A stretch of DNA of 64,000 nt from Phyllobacterium endophyticum (GCF_003010935.1 NZ_PGGN01000002.1:62001-126000), one strand, 5' to 3'; shown: positions 1-8,858, numbered from the stretch's first letter. Program-made: numbers and translations. Notes: generated by a model from the letters alone, not told the origin.

Positions 1-2
1 CG

Positions 3-359
3 GGTGCCCTCGGCAAGGCTCAGGTCGAGATGTGGAACCGCCGAGCTGATCTTCACCTTCTTACGCTGGTCATGGCGGTATTCCGGCACACGCACCCGGC
101 CATGGTTGAGTGGGAGGTACCGCAAATTCCCGCTTGGGGAGAGGTGAACCGGCCGAGGGCACTGGCGTCGATGAAGATCATGGATGATCAGCTGGCAACC
201 AGTGAGTTCATAGCCGGCAATGAGTTTTCAATTGCCGATATCACTCTGCTGGTATCCATCGACTTTCTCAAGCTCGCCAAGATCCAGATGCCTGAAGAAC
301 TGGGAAACCTGCGCCGATGGCACAATGCAGTGTCGAGCCGCCCCAGTGCGAAAGCGTGA
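3..359 (+). CDS. Glutathione S-transferase family protein, C-terminal part (cut by window edge)
   Basis: This reading frame enters from the left edge and keeps about 118 residues of the alpha-helical C-terminal domain of a glutathione S-transferase. The N-terminal thioredoxin-like domain that binds glutathione lies outside the window. The segment FIAGNEFSIADITL matches the conserved N-capping box and hydrophobic staple of the GST fold (the S-I-A-D motif), and LRRWHNAVSSRPS is the usual final helix before the C-terminus. The substrate cannot be inferred. A second complete GST lies at 5004-5624, but the two are not close neighbours and need not be related in function. Confidence 0.85.
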   Translation, partial: GALGKAQVEMWNRRADLHLLTLVMAVFRHTHPAMVEWEVPQIPAWGEVNRPRALASMKIMDDQLATSEFIAGNEFSIADITLLVSIDFLKLAKIQMPEELGNLRRWHNAVSSRPSAKA

Positions 360-371
360 GATCCGAACTAC

Positions 372-992
372 TTGAAGTCACCACTCGATTCTTTGTCCTT
401 GGAAATCAAAGCGTGCCGGATATGCCGTAACGCACCGCGCTACGGTGTCCCTTTAACGAATGAGCCAAATCCGGTTTGTGTCCTATCGCCGGTCGCACGC
501 ATCGTTATCTGCGGTCAGGCCCCGGGTATTCGCGTGCATGACACCGGGCTGCCGTTCAACGATCCCTCCGGCGTCCGCTTGCGCGATTGGCTCGGCGTCG
601 ATCGCGAGACATTTTACGATCCGGGCAAGTTCGCAATTGTGCCCATGGGCTTTTGTTTTCCAGGCTATGATGCGCACGGCAGCGATTTGCCTCCTCGCCG
701 CGAATGTCGTGAGACATGGCACGATCAGGTCTTTCTCTCAATGCCGCAGGTTGAACTCATTCTGGCGATCGGTCAGTACGCGCAGGCCTATCATCTCGGT
801 ACGCGCCGCCGCAGCAGTGTGACAGAAACAGTATCCAACTGGCGCGAATATTTTGAGCGGGATTCGACCCCCTCAATTCTGCCGCTTCCACACCCGTCAT
901 GGCGCAATAGTTCATGGTTGAAAACGAATCCGTGGTTTGCTCAAGACGTTCTCCCCTTGCTAAAGGAGAAGGTCAGAATTCTAACTTTGTAG
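372..992 (+). CDS. Uracil-DNA glycosylase-like protein
   Basis: The 206-residue product resembles the uracil-DNA glycosylase superfamily of iron-sulfur type. C15-x2-C18 near the N-terminus could be cluster ligands, with further cysteines near residues 36 and 94. GQAPG (about 48-52) corresponds to the water-activating/uracil-binding motif of the superfamily, and the C-terminal HPSWRN matches the minor-groove leucine-loop motif region. The glutamine in GQAPG differs from the GEAPG of family 4 enzymes, so activity on uracil is inferred rather than certain. The start is TTG at 372, only 12 bases after the GST stop, with no strong ribosome binding site visible. It may be co-transcribed with the GST. 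Confidence 0.75.
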   Translation: MKSPLDSLSLEIKACRICRNAPRYGVPLTNEPNPVCVLSPVARIVICGQAPGIRVHDTGLPFNDPSGVRLRDWLGVDRETFYDPGKFAIVPMGFCFPGYDAHGSDLPPRRECRETWHDQVFLSMPQVELILAIGQYAQAYHLGTRRRSSVTETVSNWREYFERDSTPSILPLPHPSWRNSSWLKTNPWFAQDVLPLLKEKVRILTL

Positions 993-1101
993 GTTTTAGA
1001 ACGAAACTTTTTCCGAGATCAAAAAGTTTAGAATAATTTTCTTGTACGCTGCCGACTTATCAGCCCATAAAGTATCCTATTCCAATGGGATGAAAGCAAA
1101 C

Positions 1102-1581
1102 ATGGACAGACTCGACCGAAAGATACTTCGTCTCCTGCAAGAGGATGCAACGCTTGCCGTGGCTGATGTCGCCAAGAAAGTCGGACTATCCACCACGCCT
1201 TGCTGGCGTCGCATTCAGAAGCTGGAAGAAGATGGCGTGATCCAGCGTCGCGTGGCGATCCTTGATCCCATCCGTGTCAATACAAGGGTCACAGTCTTCG
1301 TGTCTATCCGCACCGGTTCGCACAGCAATGAATGGTTGAAGCGTTTCTCGGAGGTTGTGCAGGAATTCCCGGAAGTTGTTGAATTCTACCGGATGAGCGG
1401 CGACGTGGATTACCTCCTGCGTGTTGTCGTCCCGGACATCGCCGCTTATGACGCCGTCTACAAGCGGTTGATTAGCAAGATCGACATTCGGGACGTATCG
1501 TCTGCATTCGCCATGGAGCAGATCAAGTACACCACCGAATTGCCGCTTGACTATATGAGCATCGACAAGGAATCGAACTGA
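1102..1581 (+). CDS. Lrp/AsnC family transcriptional regulator
   Basis: This 159-residue regulator has the standard two-part Lrp layout. An N-terminal winged helix-turn-helix begins MDRLDRKILRLLQ and contains VGLSTTPCWRRIQKLEEDGVI, the recognition region. A C-terminal RAM/ligand-binding alpha-beta domain carries VEFYRMSGDVDYLLRVVV. Members bind DNA as dimers or octamers and usually answer to amino acids. ATG 1102 is chosen because the homologous domain begins there. ATG 1090 and TTG 1042 are in frame upstream but add only weak sequence. It is convergent with the 3-hydroxyisobutyrate dehydrogenase-type gene, so a regulatory link to it is only a guess. Confidence 0.9.
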   Translation: MDRLDRKILRLLQEDATLAVADVAKKVGLSTTPCWRRIQKLEEDGVIQRRVAILDPIRVNTRVTVFVSIRTGSHSNEWLKRFSEVVQEFPEVVEFYRMSGDVDYLLRVVVPDIAAYDAVYKRLISKIDIRDVSSAFAMEQIKYTTELPLDYMSIDKESN

Positions 1582-1604
1582 CCTTCAGTTCGAGTCTTCC
1601 CGCA

Positions 1605-2474
1605 CTATCTCTCCAGTCGCGCCAGCAAGGATGACGTGTCCCAGCGTTTCCCGCCCATGACTTGAACATCCTTGTAGAACTGATCGACCAAGGCAGTGAC
1701 CGGCAATCTGGCACTGTTGCGGTCAGCTTCGGCAAGGCAGATGCCGAGATCCTTGCGCATCCAGTCTACGGCGAAGCCGAAATCATACTTGCCGGCGTTC
1801 ATCGTTTTGTGGCGATTTTCCATCTGCCATGAACCGGCGGCTCCTTTTGAAATCACCTCGATGACTTTTTCAATGTCGAGGCCGGCTTTCTTACCGAAGT
1901 GAATGCCTTCGGCGAGGCCCTGCACCAAGCCCGCAATGCAAATCTGATTGACCATCTTGGTTAATTGACCGGCGCCGGAGGGGCCCATCAAACCAACCAT
2001 CTTGGCGAAGGAATCTATGATCGGCTTTGCTTTCTCAAAAGCCTCCTCGGAACCGCCGACCATGACGGTGAGAGCACCGTTTTCGGCACCCGCCTGACCG
2101 CCCGAAACAGGCGCATCGAGGAAATGAATTCCGCGCTTGTGCGCTTCCGCATCGAGTTCCCGCGCAACTGCCGCAGACGCGGTGGTATTATCAATGAAGA
2201 TGGCGCCTTTCTTCATTGCGTGAAATGCGCCGTTCTCACCAATCGTCACCGCACGCAAATCATCGTCATTGCCCACGCATGAAAAGACGAAATCCTTGTC
2301 CCTTGCCGCTTCCTGCGGCGTCGCCGCATCGCTGCCACCAAATTGCTCAGTCCATTTCTTCGCCTTCTCGCTGCTGCGATTGAAGACCGTGACCTCATGG
2401 CCGCCGCGCGATTTCAGATGACCCGCCATCGGGTAACCCATGACTCCAAGACCAATGAACGCAACCCTTGCCAT
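1605..2474 (-). CDS. NAD(P)-dependent beta-hydroxyacid dehydrogenase (3-hydroxyisobutyrate dehydrogenase family)
   Basis: The 289-residue protein starts with a Rossmann dinucleotide site, VAFIGLGVMGYPMAGHL (G-x-G-x-x-G), followed by the family signature FLDAPVSGGQAGAENG and the substrate/catalytic stretch GPSGAGQLTKMVNQ, whose lysine is the catalytic base in this family. This covers 3-hydroxyisobutyrate, tartronate-semialdehyde and related beta-hydroxyacid dehydrogenases, and the exact substrate cannot be fixed from sequence. The ATG at 2474 has a GAGGAAA ribosome site upstream, so the longer in-frame extension to 2588 is rejected; that extension would also run through the divergent promoter of the next gene. 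It lies head to head with the penicillin acylase gene, 61 bases apart. Confidence 0.88.
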   Translation of the reverse strand: MARVAFIGLGVMGYPMAGHLKSRGGHEVTVFNRSSEKAKKWTEQFGGSDAATPQEAARDKDFVFSCVGNDDDLRAVTIGENGAFHAMKKGAIFIDNTTASAAVARELDAEAHKRGIHFLDAPVSGGQAGAENGALTVMVGGSEEAFEKAKPIIDSFAKMVGLMGPSGAGQLTKMVNQICIAGLVQGLAEGIHFGKKAGLDIEKVIEVISKGAAGSWQMENRHKTMNAGKYDFGFAVDWMRKDLGICLAEADRNSARLPVTALVDQFYKDVQVMGGKRWDTSSLLARLER

Positions 2475-2535
2475 TCCGCGATTTCCTCTGTCATATGAGA
2501 TTTTTTCTTGAAGCGATTTGGGGGAGGTTAGAATA

Positions 2536-4992
2536 TTGCGGCGTATACTCAAAGTCCTATTATGGATCGTGTTCTCCCTCATCCCCATTGCGCTGGTCGG
2601 CGTTATCCTTGGTTATGTCTGGCTCGCACGCTCGGTGACGCCTGCAACCGGAGAGATGGTCCTCACGGGTCTGTCCGCACCGGTTACAGTCACGCGCGAC
2701 GGAAATGCTGTTCCGCACATTAGCGGCGCTTCGATCCAGGACGTGTTGACGGCATTGGGCTTTGTCCATGCGCAGGAGCGTTTGTGGCAAATGGAAGTGA
2801 ACCGCATGGCAGGCCAAGGCCGTTTGTCGGAGCTTTTTGGCGACAAGACTATATTCACTGACCGCTTCATCCGGTCGATGGGCCTTTACGAATCCGCCCA
2901 AAGCTCCGCCTCGGCACTCGATGAGACGGACCGGAAAAAGGTTGATGCATATGTTCGCGGCATCAATGCGTTTATCGACAGTCCCGGGCCGGTCTTCGGC
3001 TCGAAATATTCTCCCGAGTTTGTTATTCTTGGCCACGCTCCGGAGCACTGGACCTCTGCTGATGTGATCGTGACGCTAAAGCTGATGTCCGTAACGCTTG
3101 CTGCAAATATCGACGATGAAGTCTTTCGTTTGAAATTCTCGCGGCTTGGCATGAGCGATCCTGAGATCACCGACTTGCTGCCTCCGGTACCAGGTGATAC
3201 GCCGCCGCCCTTGCCGGATTTGCGGCAGGTACTTGGCCTGCAGAGTGGTACACTGAAGACAGGCGCAGCAGCGGCTGACAGCCAGTTCGCGGCGTTGAAC
3301 GAGATCATGTCTACCGGCGCGTCCAACAATTGGGTGGTAGGCGGGGCACGAACCGAAACTGGCAAGCCGATCCTCGCCAACGATCCACATCTCGGCTTGA
3401 CGGCACCCGCGCTGTGGTATCTGGCGCACCTGCAGGTCAAGAACGGTGAGGGGTCTTCCAAGAATCTCGTCGGCGTCACGTTGCCGGGAGCACCCTTGGT
3501 GCTCCTCGGACGCAATGACAGGGTGGCATGGGGCTTCACAAATACCGGATCCGACGTTCAGGACATTTTTGTCGAGAGGATCAATCCTGCCAATCCAGAT
3601 GAGTATGAGACGCCTCAGGGCTTTTCACCATTCGAGAAAACTCCGGTTGCCATCAAAGTCAAGGGTGGTGACACTGTAACCTTTGAACGCAGGACCACAC
3701 GCCACGGTCCGGTCTTGCCGGCGGATTATCGCGGGCTTGATCACTATCTGCCTGGTGCCACGGTCGCATCCCTGTCCTGGACCGCTCTGGCCGGCGATGA
3801 CAAGACGATCTCTGCCGGGTTGAAACTGTGGGATTTTGCGAATGTCACTGATTTTCAGGATGGCATGCGTGACTTCGTGACGCCGATGCAGTCGATCGTG
3901 ATTGCGGATACCGATGGAAATATCGGCATGATCGCGCCCGGCAGGGTACCCGTGCGTGACCCAGCCAATCAAATCATGGGGCGAGCGCCATCCCCGGGTT
4001 GGGACGCCACCTATGACTGGAAAAGCTTCATTCCCTACGAAGAACTGCCGCGCATCTATAATCCCGCGGACAATGTGCTCGCAACCGCCAATACCAAGAT
4101 CGTCGATGCAAATTATCCGCATTTCCTCACGTTCGACTGGGACGAGCCATGGCGTTTTGATCGCATCAAGACGCTGATCTACAACGCAAACCAACAAACG
4201 CTCGAGACGAACGGCAAGGTCCAGGGCGACGCGTACACCAGTGCTTACGCGGCCTTGGCGCGCGTCATGCTGAAACTGATGGACGGCAGAGAGGATGTAG
4301 ACCTCGACGTGATCAAGCGATTGCGGGCGTGGGACTTTACGGAAGATCGTACGACGGCCGAGCCGCTATTGTTCAACGCTTGGCTCAGAATGGCCATGAA
4401 GCGCATGCTTGAAGACGATCTCGGCGATGCGTTTCCATCCTATTGGCAGGCTCGTGCCGACGCCATGATGCGTTGGCTTGAGCCGAATGGCGCGCGTGAC
4501 TGGTGTGATGACGGTCGTACGCCTGTCAAGGAAAGCTGCGGTGACATCCTGGCTCTGTCACTCGGCGACGCAATCAAGGATTTAGATGCGCGTCTTGGTT
4601 CGGATCGTTCGAAATGGAACTGGGGCCTACTCCATTACGCCTACGGCGCACACCGCCCCTTTGCTCAGGTCAGCCCGCTGGACCAGCTATTCAATGTAAC
4701 AGTGCCCGCATCTGGTGGCGCCTACACCCTCGATCGTGGCAAGTCGGCATTCGCGGATGATGTGAACCCCTACCGCGTGACCCATGGATCCAGCTATCGT
4801 GGGCTGTTTGATCTGGCCGATCTCAATCGCTCGACTTATATCCAGACCACAGGCCAGTCAGGCAATGTATTCTCGTCCAATTATCGCGACTTCGCCGAAA
4901 GATGGGCCAATATCCGTGGGATCACAATTTCGACCGACGAGCGGATGTACCATGACGGACTGTTGGGCATATGGCATCTGAAGCCTCAATGA
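2536..4992 (+). CDS. Penicillin acylase family protein, membrane anchored
   Basis: This is an 818-residue Ntn-hydrolase of the penicillin amidase S45 family. These proteins are cleaved autocatalytically into alpha and beta chains, and the new N-terminal serine becomes the nucleophile. The expected junction is visible as TGA/SNNWVVGG, with Ser263 as the probable nucleophile. Residues about 4-27 form a hydrophobic anchor (VLLWIVFSLIPIALVGVILGYVWL), so the enzyme probably faces the periplasm tethered to the inner membrane. The start is TTG 2536 because GGGGGAGG lies 8 bases upstream; TTG 2518 would place that site inside the gene. Likely substrates are acylated amides such as N-acyl homoserine lactones or beta-lactam side chains, but nothing in the neighbourhood decides this. 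Confidence 0.88.
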   Translation: MRRILKVLLWIVFSLIPIALVGVILGYVWLARSVTPATGEMVLTGLSAPVTVTRDGNAVPHISGASIQDVLTALGFVHAQERLWQMEVNRMAGQGRLSELFGDKTIFTDRFIRSMGLYESAQSSASALDETDRKKVDAYVRGINAFIDSPGPVFGSKYSPEFVILGHAPEHWTSADVIVTLKLMSVTLAANIDDEVFRLKFSRLGMSDPEITDLLPPVPGDTPPPLPDLRQVLGLQSGTLKTGAAAADSQFAALNEIMSTGASNNWVVGGARTETGKPILANDPHLGLTAPALWYLAHLQVKNGEGSSKNLVGVTLPGAPLVLLGRNDRVAWGFTNTGSDVQDIFVERINPANPDEYETPQGFSPFEKTPVAIKVKGGDTVTFERRTTRHGPVLPADYRGLDHYLPGATVASLSWTALAGDDKTISAGLKLWDFANVTDFQDGMRDFVTPMQSIVIADTDGNIGMIAPGRVPVRDPANQIMGRAPSPGWDATYDWKSFIPYEELPRIYNPADNVLATANTKIVDANYPHFLTFDWDEPWRFDRIKTLIYNANQQTLETNGKVQGDAYTSAYAALARVMLKLMDGREDVDLDVIKRLRAWDFTEDRTTAEPLLFNAWLRMAMKRMLEDDLGDAFPSYWQARADAMMRWLEPNGARDWCDDGRTPVKESCGDILALSLGDAIKDLDARLGSDRSKWNWGLLHYAYGAHRPFAQVSPLDQLFNVTVPASGGAYTLDRGKSAFADDVNPYRVTHGSSYRGLFDLADLNRSTYIQTTGQSGNVFSSNYRDFAERWANIRGITISTDERMYHDGLLGIWHLKPQ

Positions 4993-5003
4993 CCTGTCCA
5001 GAC

Positions 5004-5624
5004 CTAGGTTAATGCCGTCATCACTGACTTCTGGTAGGCCGGACGTTCTTTCAAGCGTTCATACCAGGCTTGAAGGTTGGGAAGATCCGGGCGTTCGATC
5101 GGCATCTCGAACCAGGCATAGGCAAAGCACCCAACGGGGATATCCCCGATGCCGAAATCTGAGCCCGAGAGATACGGCTTCGTGGTGAGGGCGGTATCTA
5201 CGATTGCGAAGAGCTTGCTGCAAGCTTGCAGGCCCTTCTCCATCGCCGCATGATCACGTTGTTCTTCGGACATGCGAACGCGGTTCCAGAACAAGTCTCG
5301 AAAAGGAGCGGCGAGGGTGGACGTCGACCAGTCCATCCATCGTTCGGCCTTAGCACGGTGTGCGGCGTCGGGAATGAATAGTGACGACTGTCCGTATTGT
5401 GCGGCAAGATAGCGGACGATCGTGTTGCTCTCCCAGAGGACCAGATCGTTGTCTTCCAGCGTCGGCACCAAACCATTCGGGTTCATGGCGCGGTAGGAAG
5501 CATCAGCTACGACACCATAGGCGCCACCGGCGGGAATATTTTCGTAGGGTATACCGACCTCTTCGGCCGTCCACAGCGCCTTCTTGACGTTGGTCGAGTT
5601 TATGCGGCCCCAGATTTTCAGCAT
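5004..5624 (-). CDS. Glutathione S-transferase
   Basis: The 206-residue protein contains both GST domains. The N-terminal thioredoxin-like part has MLKIWGRINSTNVKK, where Ser10/Thr11 lie where the catalytic hydroxyl residue is found, then NPNGLVPTLED with the cis-proline and WESNTIVRYLA with the glutamate-serine pair that binds the gamma-glutamyl moiety. The C-terminal helical domain includes GSDFGIGDIPVGC. It resembles the rhizobial beta/theta-like GST group. The ATG at 5624 starts the conserved domain directly; a longer in-frame reading to 5744 would overlap the transport gene downstream of the promoter and is not supported. Confidence 0.9.
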   Translation of the reverse strand: MLKIWGRINSTNVKKALWTAEEVGIPYENIPAGGAYGVVADASYRAMNPNGLVPTLEDNDLVLWESNTIVRYLAAQYGQSSLFIPDAAHRAKAERWMDWSTSTLAAPFRDLFWNRVRMSEEQRDHAAMEKGLQACSKLFAIVDTALTTKPYLSGSDFGIGDIPVGCFAYAWFEMPIERPDLPNLQAWYERLKERPAYQKSVMTALT

Positions 5625-5650
5625 TGCGGACTCTCTTCGGTAGGTTGATC

Positions 5651-6487
5651 TCAGCGTATGAGATGGCGCGTAAGTCGACGTTCCAACCAATCCCAGATAT
5701 GCCGGAGGATTTCCACCAAAATCAGATAGATGATGGCTGCCCAAAGATAGGCCTGAAAGTCAAATGTACGTGAGTAGGCGAGGCGTGTGTAACCCATGAG
5801 ATCGTAAACCGTGATCAGAGCCACGATTGCCGAGCCCTTGATCATCAATATGATCTCGTTGCCATAAGGTCGCAAGGCGACGATCAGGGCTTGCGGCAGG
5901 ATCACTTTCCAGAAAGTCACGACCTTGGAAATTCCGAGCGAGGCCGCTCCTTCCCATTGACCGAGTGGAACGCTGCGAACTGCGCCTCGCAGTATCTCGG
6001 CCTGGTACGCGGCCGTGTTCAAAGAAAATGCGAGCAGCGCGCAATACCATGCCTCTCGAAAAAACGTCCAGAGGCCGACGGCTTCCAACTGCGGCCTGAA
6101 GGAGCCGAGCCCGTAGTAGAACAGGAAAACCTGCGCGATCAGGGGAGTTCCGCGAAAGAAATAAACATACGCGTAGGCAATGGCTGAAGCGATGCGATTC
6201 TTGCTCATCCGGCCGAGCGCAACAGGAACCGAGATCAACGCTCCGAGGAGTATCGAGGAACTGACAAGCCCTATAGTGGTCTTCAAGCCCTCCAGATAGG
6301 ATGGGCCGTACTTCTGAATAAGCTCGATATTCCATGCACTGTAGAGATAAACGACTAGCCCGATTAGGAGAGTGGCCCACAATCCCACAAGAAAATGCCC
6401 ACCGACCCGGCCTCTGGTCCACTTTTTGGGTGGGGCGGGCGGGCGTACTATTGTTGAGGGTCGAGCATTGAGGAAACTGTCGGTCAT
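5651..6487 (-). CDS. Polar amino-acid ABC transporter permease (HisM/ArtM type)
   Basis: This 278-residue inner-membrane permease has about five membrane segments and the transport-associated EAA loop (QWEGAASLGISKVVTFWKVILP), which contacts the ATPase. The family motif YVYFFRGTPLIAQVFLFYYG is characteristic of HisM/ArtM-like permeases for basic amino acids. An unusual soluble, proline-rich N-terminal stretch of about 30 residues precedes the first membrane helix. The start codon overlaps the stop of the preceding permease gene (ATGA, 6484-6487), so the pair is translationally coupled. No ATP-binding subunit is found next to it; the next gene on this strand is a GST. Confidence 0.92.
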   Translation of the reverse strand: MTDSFLNARPSTIVRPPAPPKKWTRGRVGGHFLVGLWATLLIGLVVYLYSAWNIELIQKYGPSYLEGLKTTIGLVSSSILLGALISVPVALGRMSKNRIASAIAYAYVYFFRGTPLIAQVFLFYYGLGSFRPQLEAVGLWTFFREAWYCALLAFSLNTAAYQAEILRGAVRSVPLGQWEGAASLGISKVVTFWKVILPQALIVALRPYGNEIILMIKGSAIVALITVYDLMGYTRLAYSRTFDFQAYLWAAIIYLILVEILRHIWDWLERRLTRHLIR

Positions 6488-7197
6488 CGCTTCACTCCGC
6501 TTCTTGCGGAGGAGCGCTCAATCGCATCGATGACGAATGACGAAAGGATGGCGAGCACGAGATAGATCATGCAGGCCGTGCCGAAGAACAGAAAGGCGTG
6601 TTTGGTAACCCGCGCGGCAACGCCCGTCTGGCGCAGTATGTCGGCAAGGCCAATCGCCGATACCAAAGCCGTGTCTTTGAGAAGAATCATCCACAAATTG
6701 GCGAGCCCCGGCAGCGCAATGCGGATCAATTGCGGAAGTATCACCATGCGCATCGTCTGTCCGCTGGAGAGGCCGATGGCGTAGCCGCCTTCGTACTGGC
6801 CCTTTGGAATTGCCCGAAAAGCGGAGAGGAAGACTTCGCTGGCGTAAGACGAAAAGACGACGCCCAACGCGAACATACCAGCGATGAACGAATTGATTTC
6901 GAGAGTACCTTCGTAACCCAGCAGTTCCCCAAGTTTTTGAATGCCGATCTGGGCACCGAAATAAACGACGAACAGGGTGAGTAGTTCAGGCAATCCGCGG
7001 AATATCGTCGTGTACATGTTGGCAGCAAGCTTCACCGAACGTTCAGGAGATTGCTTGCCTAGCGCAACAAAGAAACCGATAGCCAAACCGACAGGCAGCG
7101 TGGCCAGCGCAAGACTAACTGTTACGAGAACACCGCTTGCAATGCTCGGACCCCAACCGCCCTCGCCAAAACCCAGTAGCGCTATTGAGCCTTCCAT
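6484..7197 (-). CDS. Polar amino-acid ABC transporter permease (HisQ/ArtQ type)
   Basis: The second permease has 237 residues and the same fold as its partner, with the EAA loop QYEGGYAIGLSSGQTMRMVILP and the segment TTIFRGLPELLTLFVVYFG typical of HisQ/ArtQ. It forms a heterodimeric channel with the 5651-6487 product. ATG 7197 is used; an in-frame TTG lies two codons upstream. It is separated from the binding-protein gene by 129 bases that hold a perfect 12-bp stem-loop (7271-7299), which probably lowers permease expression relative to the binding protein. Confidence 0.92.
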   Translation of the reverse strand: MEGSIALLGFGEGGWGPSIASGVLVTVSLALATLPVGLAIGFFVALGKQSPERSVKLAANMYTTIFRGLPELLTLFVVYFGAQIGIQKLGELLGYEGTLEINSFIAGMFALGVVFSSYASEVFLSAFRAIPKGQYEGGYAIGLSSGQTMRMVILPQLIRIALPGLANLWMILLKDTALVSAIGLADILRQTGVAARVTKHAFLFFGTACMIYLVLAILSSFVIDAIERSSARSGVKR

Positions 7198-7270
7198 AGG
7201 CAACTTTCATCTTTGCGGGCCATTCCCCATTGGCTCTTTTTCGAGCCTGCCCGTCATTATTATTCAAGGC

Positions 7271-7299
7271 CGTGGATGGCGGTGTCGCCGCCATCCACG
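7271..7299 (-). terminator. Intercistronic stem-loop between binding-protein and permease genes
   Basis: Bases 7271-7282 and 7288-7299 are perfect inverted complements (12 bp, mostly G:C) around a 5-base loop. No T-run follows on the minus strand. In this position, after the substrate-binding-protein gene and before the permeases, such stem-loops usually stabilise the upstream mRNA or cause partial termination, giving the excess of binding protein needed. Full termination is possible but less likely because the permeases would then lack a promoter. Confidence 0.75.
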
Positions 7300-7326
7300 T
7301 TTCCTATCAAATCAAGCGCGCTTGAC

Positions 7327-8118
7327 TCAACCCTCGCCGCCGTAGACGTCGATCTTGAAGTACTTGTCGTTGATTTCCTTGTACTTGCCGTTGGCTCGGA
7401 TCGCCGCGATGGCTGCGGTGAACTTGTCTGCCAAGGCAGTATTACCCTTCTTCACCGTGACGCCGGCACCAGGGCCATGGATAGCGGGATCGGGTGTTAT
7501 CGTGCCAAGGAGCTTACAGCATGAGCCGGCATCGCTATCGAGCCACTGGCCCAGGACGACAACGTCGTCCATCACTGCATCAATGCGGCCATTGGCAATA
7601 TCAAGCTTGTACTCATCGGAGGTCGGATACATCTTGATTTCCGAACCGCTGTACTTGGCCTCGGCGTAGTTGGAATGGCTGGTCGATCCTTGGACGCCCA
7701 AGGTCTTCCCCTTCAAGGACTCGGGCGTGATGTCTTTGACATCGGAGTCCTTTGGCACGGCTATAGCCGGAGGCGTATTATAGTACTTCTTGGAGAAATC
7801 GACCTTCTCCAGTCGTTCAGGCGTGATCGACATCGATGCAATAATCGCATCGAATTTTCCAGCCTGAAGTGCTGGTATCATGCCGTCCCAATCTTGGGAA
7901 ACCCAGGTACATTCAGCCTTCATCTCCGCGCAGAGCGCGTTGCCGATGTCGATGTCGAAGCCCTCAAGCTTGCCATCGGAGGTAAGATTGTTGAAGGGAG
8001 GATAGGCTCCTTCGGACGCGATTGTCAGTTTCAGTGCGTCCTGCGCGTGCGCCGCGCCGATGGAAACGGCTAAAGCTGCAGCGGAAATCGCGAGTGCGAG
8101 ACGCTTAATCATAAGCAT
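7327..8118 (-). CDS. Polar amino-acid ABC transporter substrate-binding protein
   Basis: This 263-residue periplasmic protein of the lysine/arginine/ornithine/histidine-binding type (SBP_bac_3) begins with a signal peptide that ends at about AHA/QD, residues 25-26. The mature part opens with LTIASEGAYPPFNN, and GFDIDIGNALC is the family signature. DAIIASMSITPERLEKVDFSKKYY is also conserved in HisJ/ArgT-like proteins. Two cysteines near GSCCKLLG fit the secreted domain. ATG 8118 is preferred because AGAGAGG lies 7 bases upstream. It is the first gene of an importer operon with the two permeases. Confidence 0.93.
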   Translation of the reverse strand: MLMIKRLALAISAAALAVSIGAAHAQDALKLTIASEGAYPPFNNLTSDGKLEGFDIDIGNALCAEMKAECTWVSQDWDGMIPALQAGKFDAIIASMSITPERLEKVDFSKKYYNTPPAIAVPKDSDVKDITPESLKGKTLGVQGSTSHSNYAEAKYSGSEIKMYPTSDEYKLDIANGRIDAVMDDVVVLGQWLDSDAGSCCKLLGTITPDPAIHGPGAGVTVKKGNTALADKFTAAIAAIRANGKYKEINDKYFKIDVYGGEG

Positions 8119-8333
8119 TATTGAACCTCTCTTTTATTTCCCGGCTGTTCCCCTGTTTTTGGACAGCCTTCCGGGTAGGTCGCAGTTTATGTCACTGCTC
8201 CTGACAGGATATTCCCACTAGTTTTCTTTCAATTGCAACCGGGAATCGTGCGTTACCAGACGAATCTGACAGCCAGAAACACGCAAACTGATTGGTCCTT
8301 GAACTTTTGTTGCACACGTCCTGGGTTGAAACG

Positions 8334-8858
8334 TCATTTTGCTCCCCGCCTGGCGAGAAGACCCGTTTCGCGTTCGATCAGATCAGCCAGGGCGGCAACA
8401 TCGTCAAGATCATAGACAGGCAGTGTTTCATCCTGGACGGGGTAATCGCTGGCGACTGCAACGATGAGTGGATCTCCTGCGGCCAATCGCTCCGTGGATC
8501 TACCTTCCTTACGACGAGTTTCGATCTTCTTGTGCCCCTCACGCTTGTAACCTTCCACCAGAACAAGGTCACAGGGTGCGAAACGGCTAATGATGTCGGC
8601 CAAGGGCGGCTCGGCTTCGTCGGCCAGTTCGTGCATAAGGGCCCAGCGACGGTCAGAGACGATCGCCACTTCGCCTGCCCCTGCCTTGCGGTGGCGAAAG
8701 GAGTCGGTACCCTCCTTGTCGATGTCGAAATGATGATGTGCGTGCTTGACGGTGGAAACCTTCCAGCCCCGGCTTGTCAATTCACCGACGAGTTTGACTG
8801 TCAGCGTTGTCTTGCCTGAGTTCTTCCAACCGGTTATCCCAAATATACGATGCGTCAT
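8334..8858 (-). CDS. mobB: Molybdopterin-guanine dinucleotide biosynthesis protein B
   Basis: The 174-residue GTP-binding protein carries a P-loop near its start (GITGWKNSGKTT) and the MobB features TVKHAHHHFDIDKEGTDSFRHRKAGA and VEGYKREGHKKIE. MobB assists MobA in attaching GMP to molybdopterin, and is helpful rather than strictly essential in E. coli. ATG 8858 overlaps the mobA stop as ATGA, so the two are translationally coupled; an in-frame GTG at 8873 is ignored for this reason. It is the last gene of the moaA-transporter-mobA-mobB series. Confidence 0.95.
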   Translation of the reverse strand: MTHRIFGITGWKNSGKTTLTVKLVGELTSRGWKVSTVKHAHHHFDIDKEGTDSFRHRKAGAGEVAIVSDRRWALMHELADEAEPPLADIISRFAPCDLVLVEGYKREGHKKIETRRKEGRSTERLAAGDPLIVAVASDYPVQDETLPVYDLDDVAALADLIERETGLLARRGAK

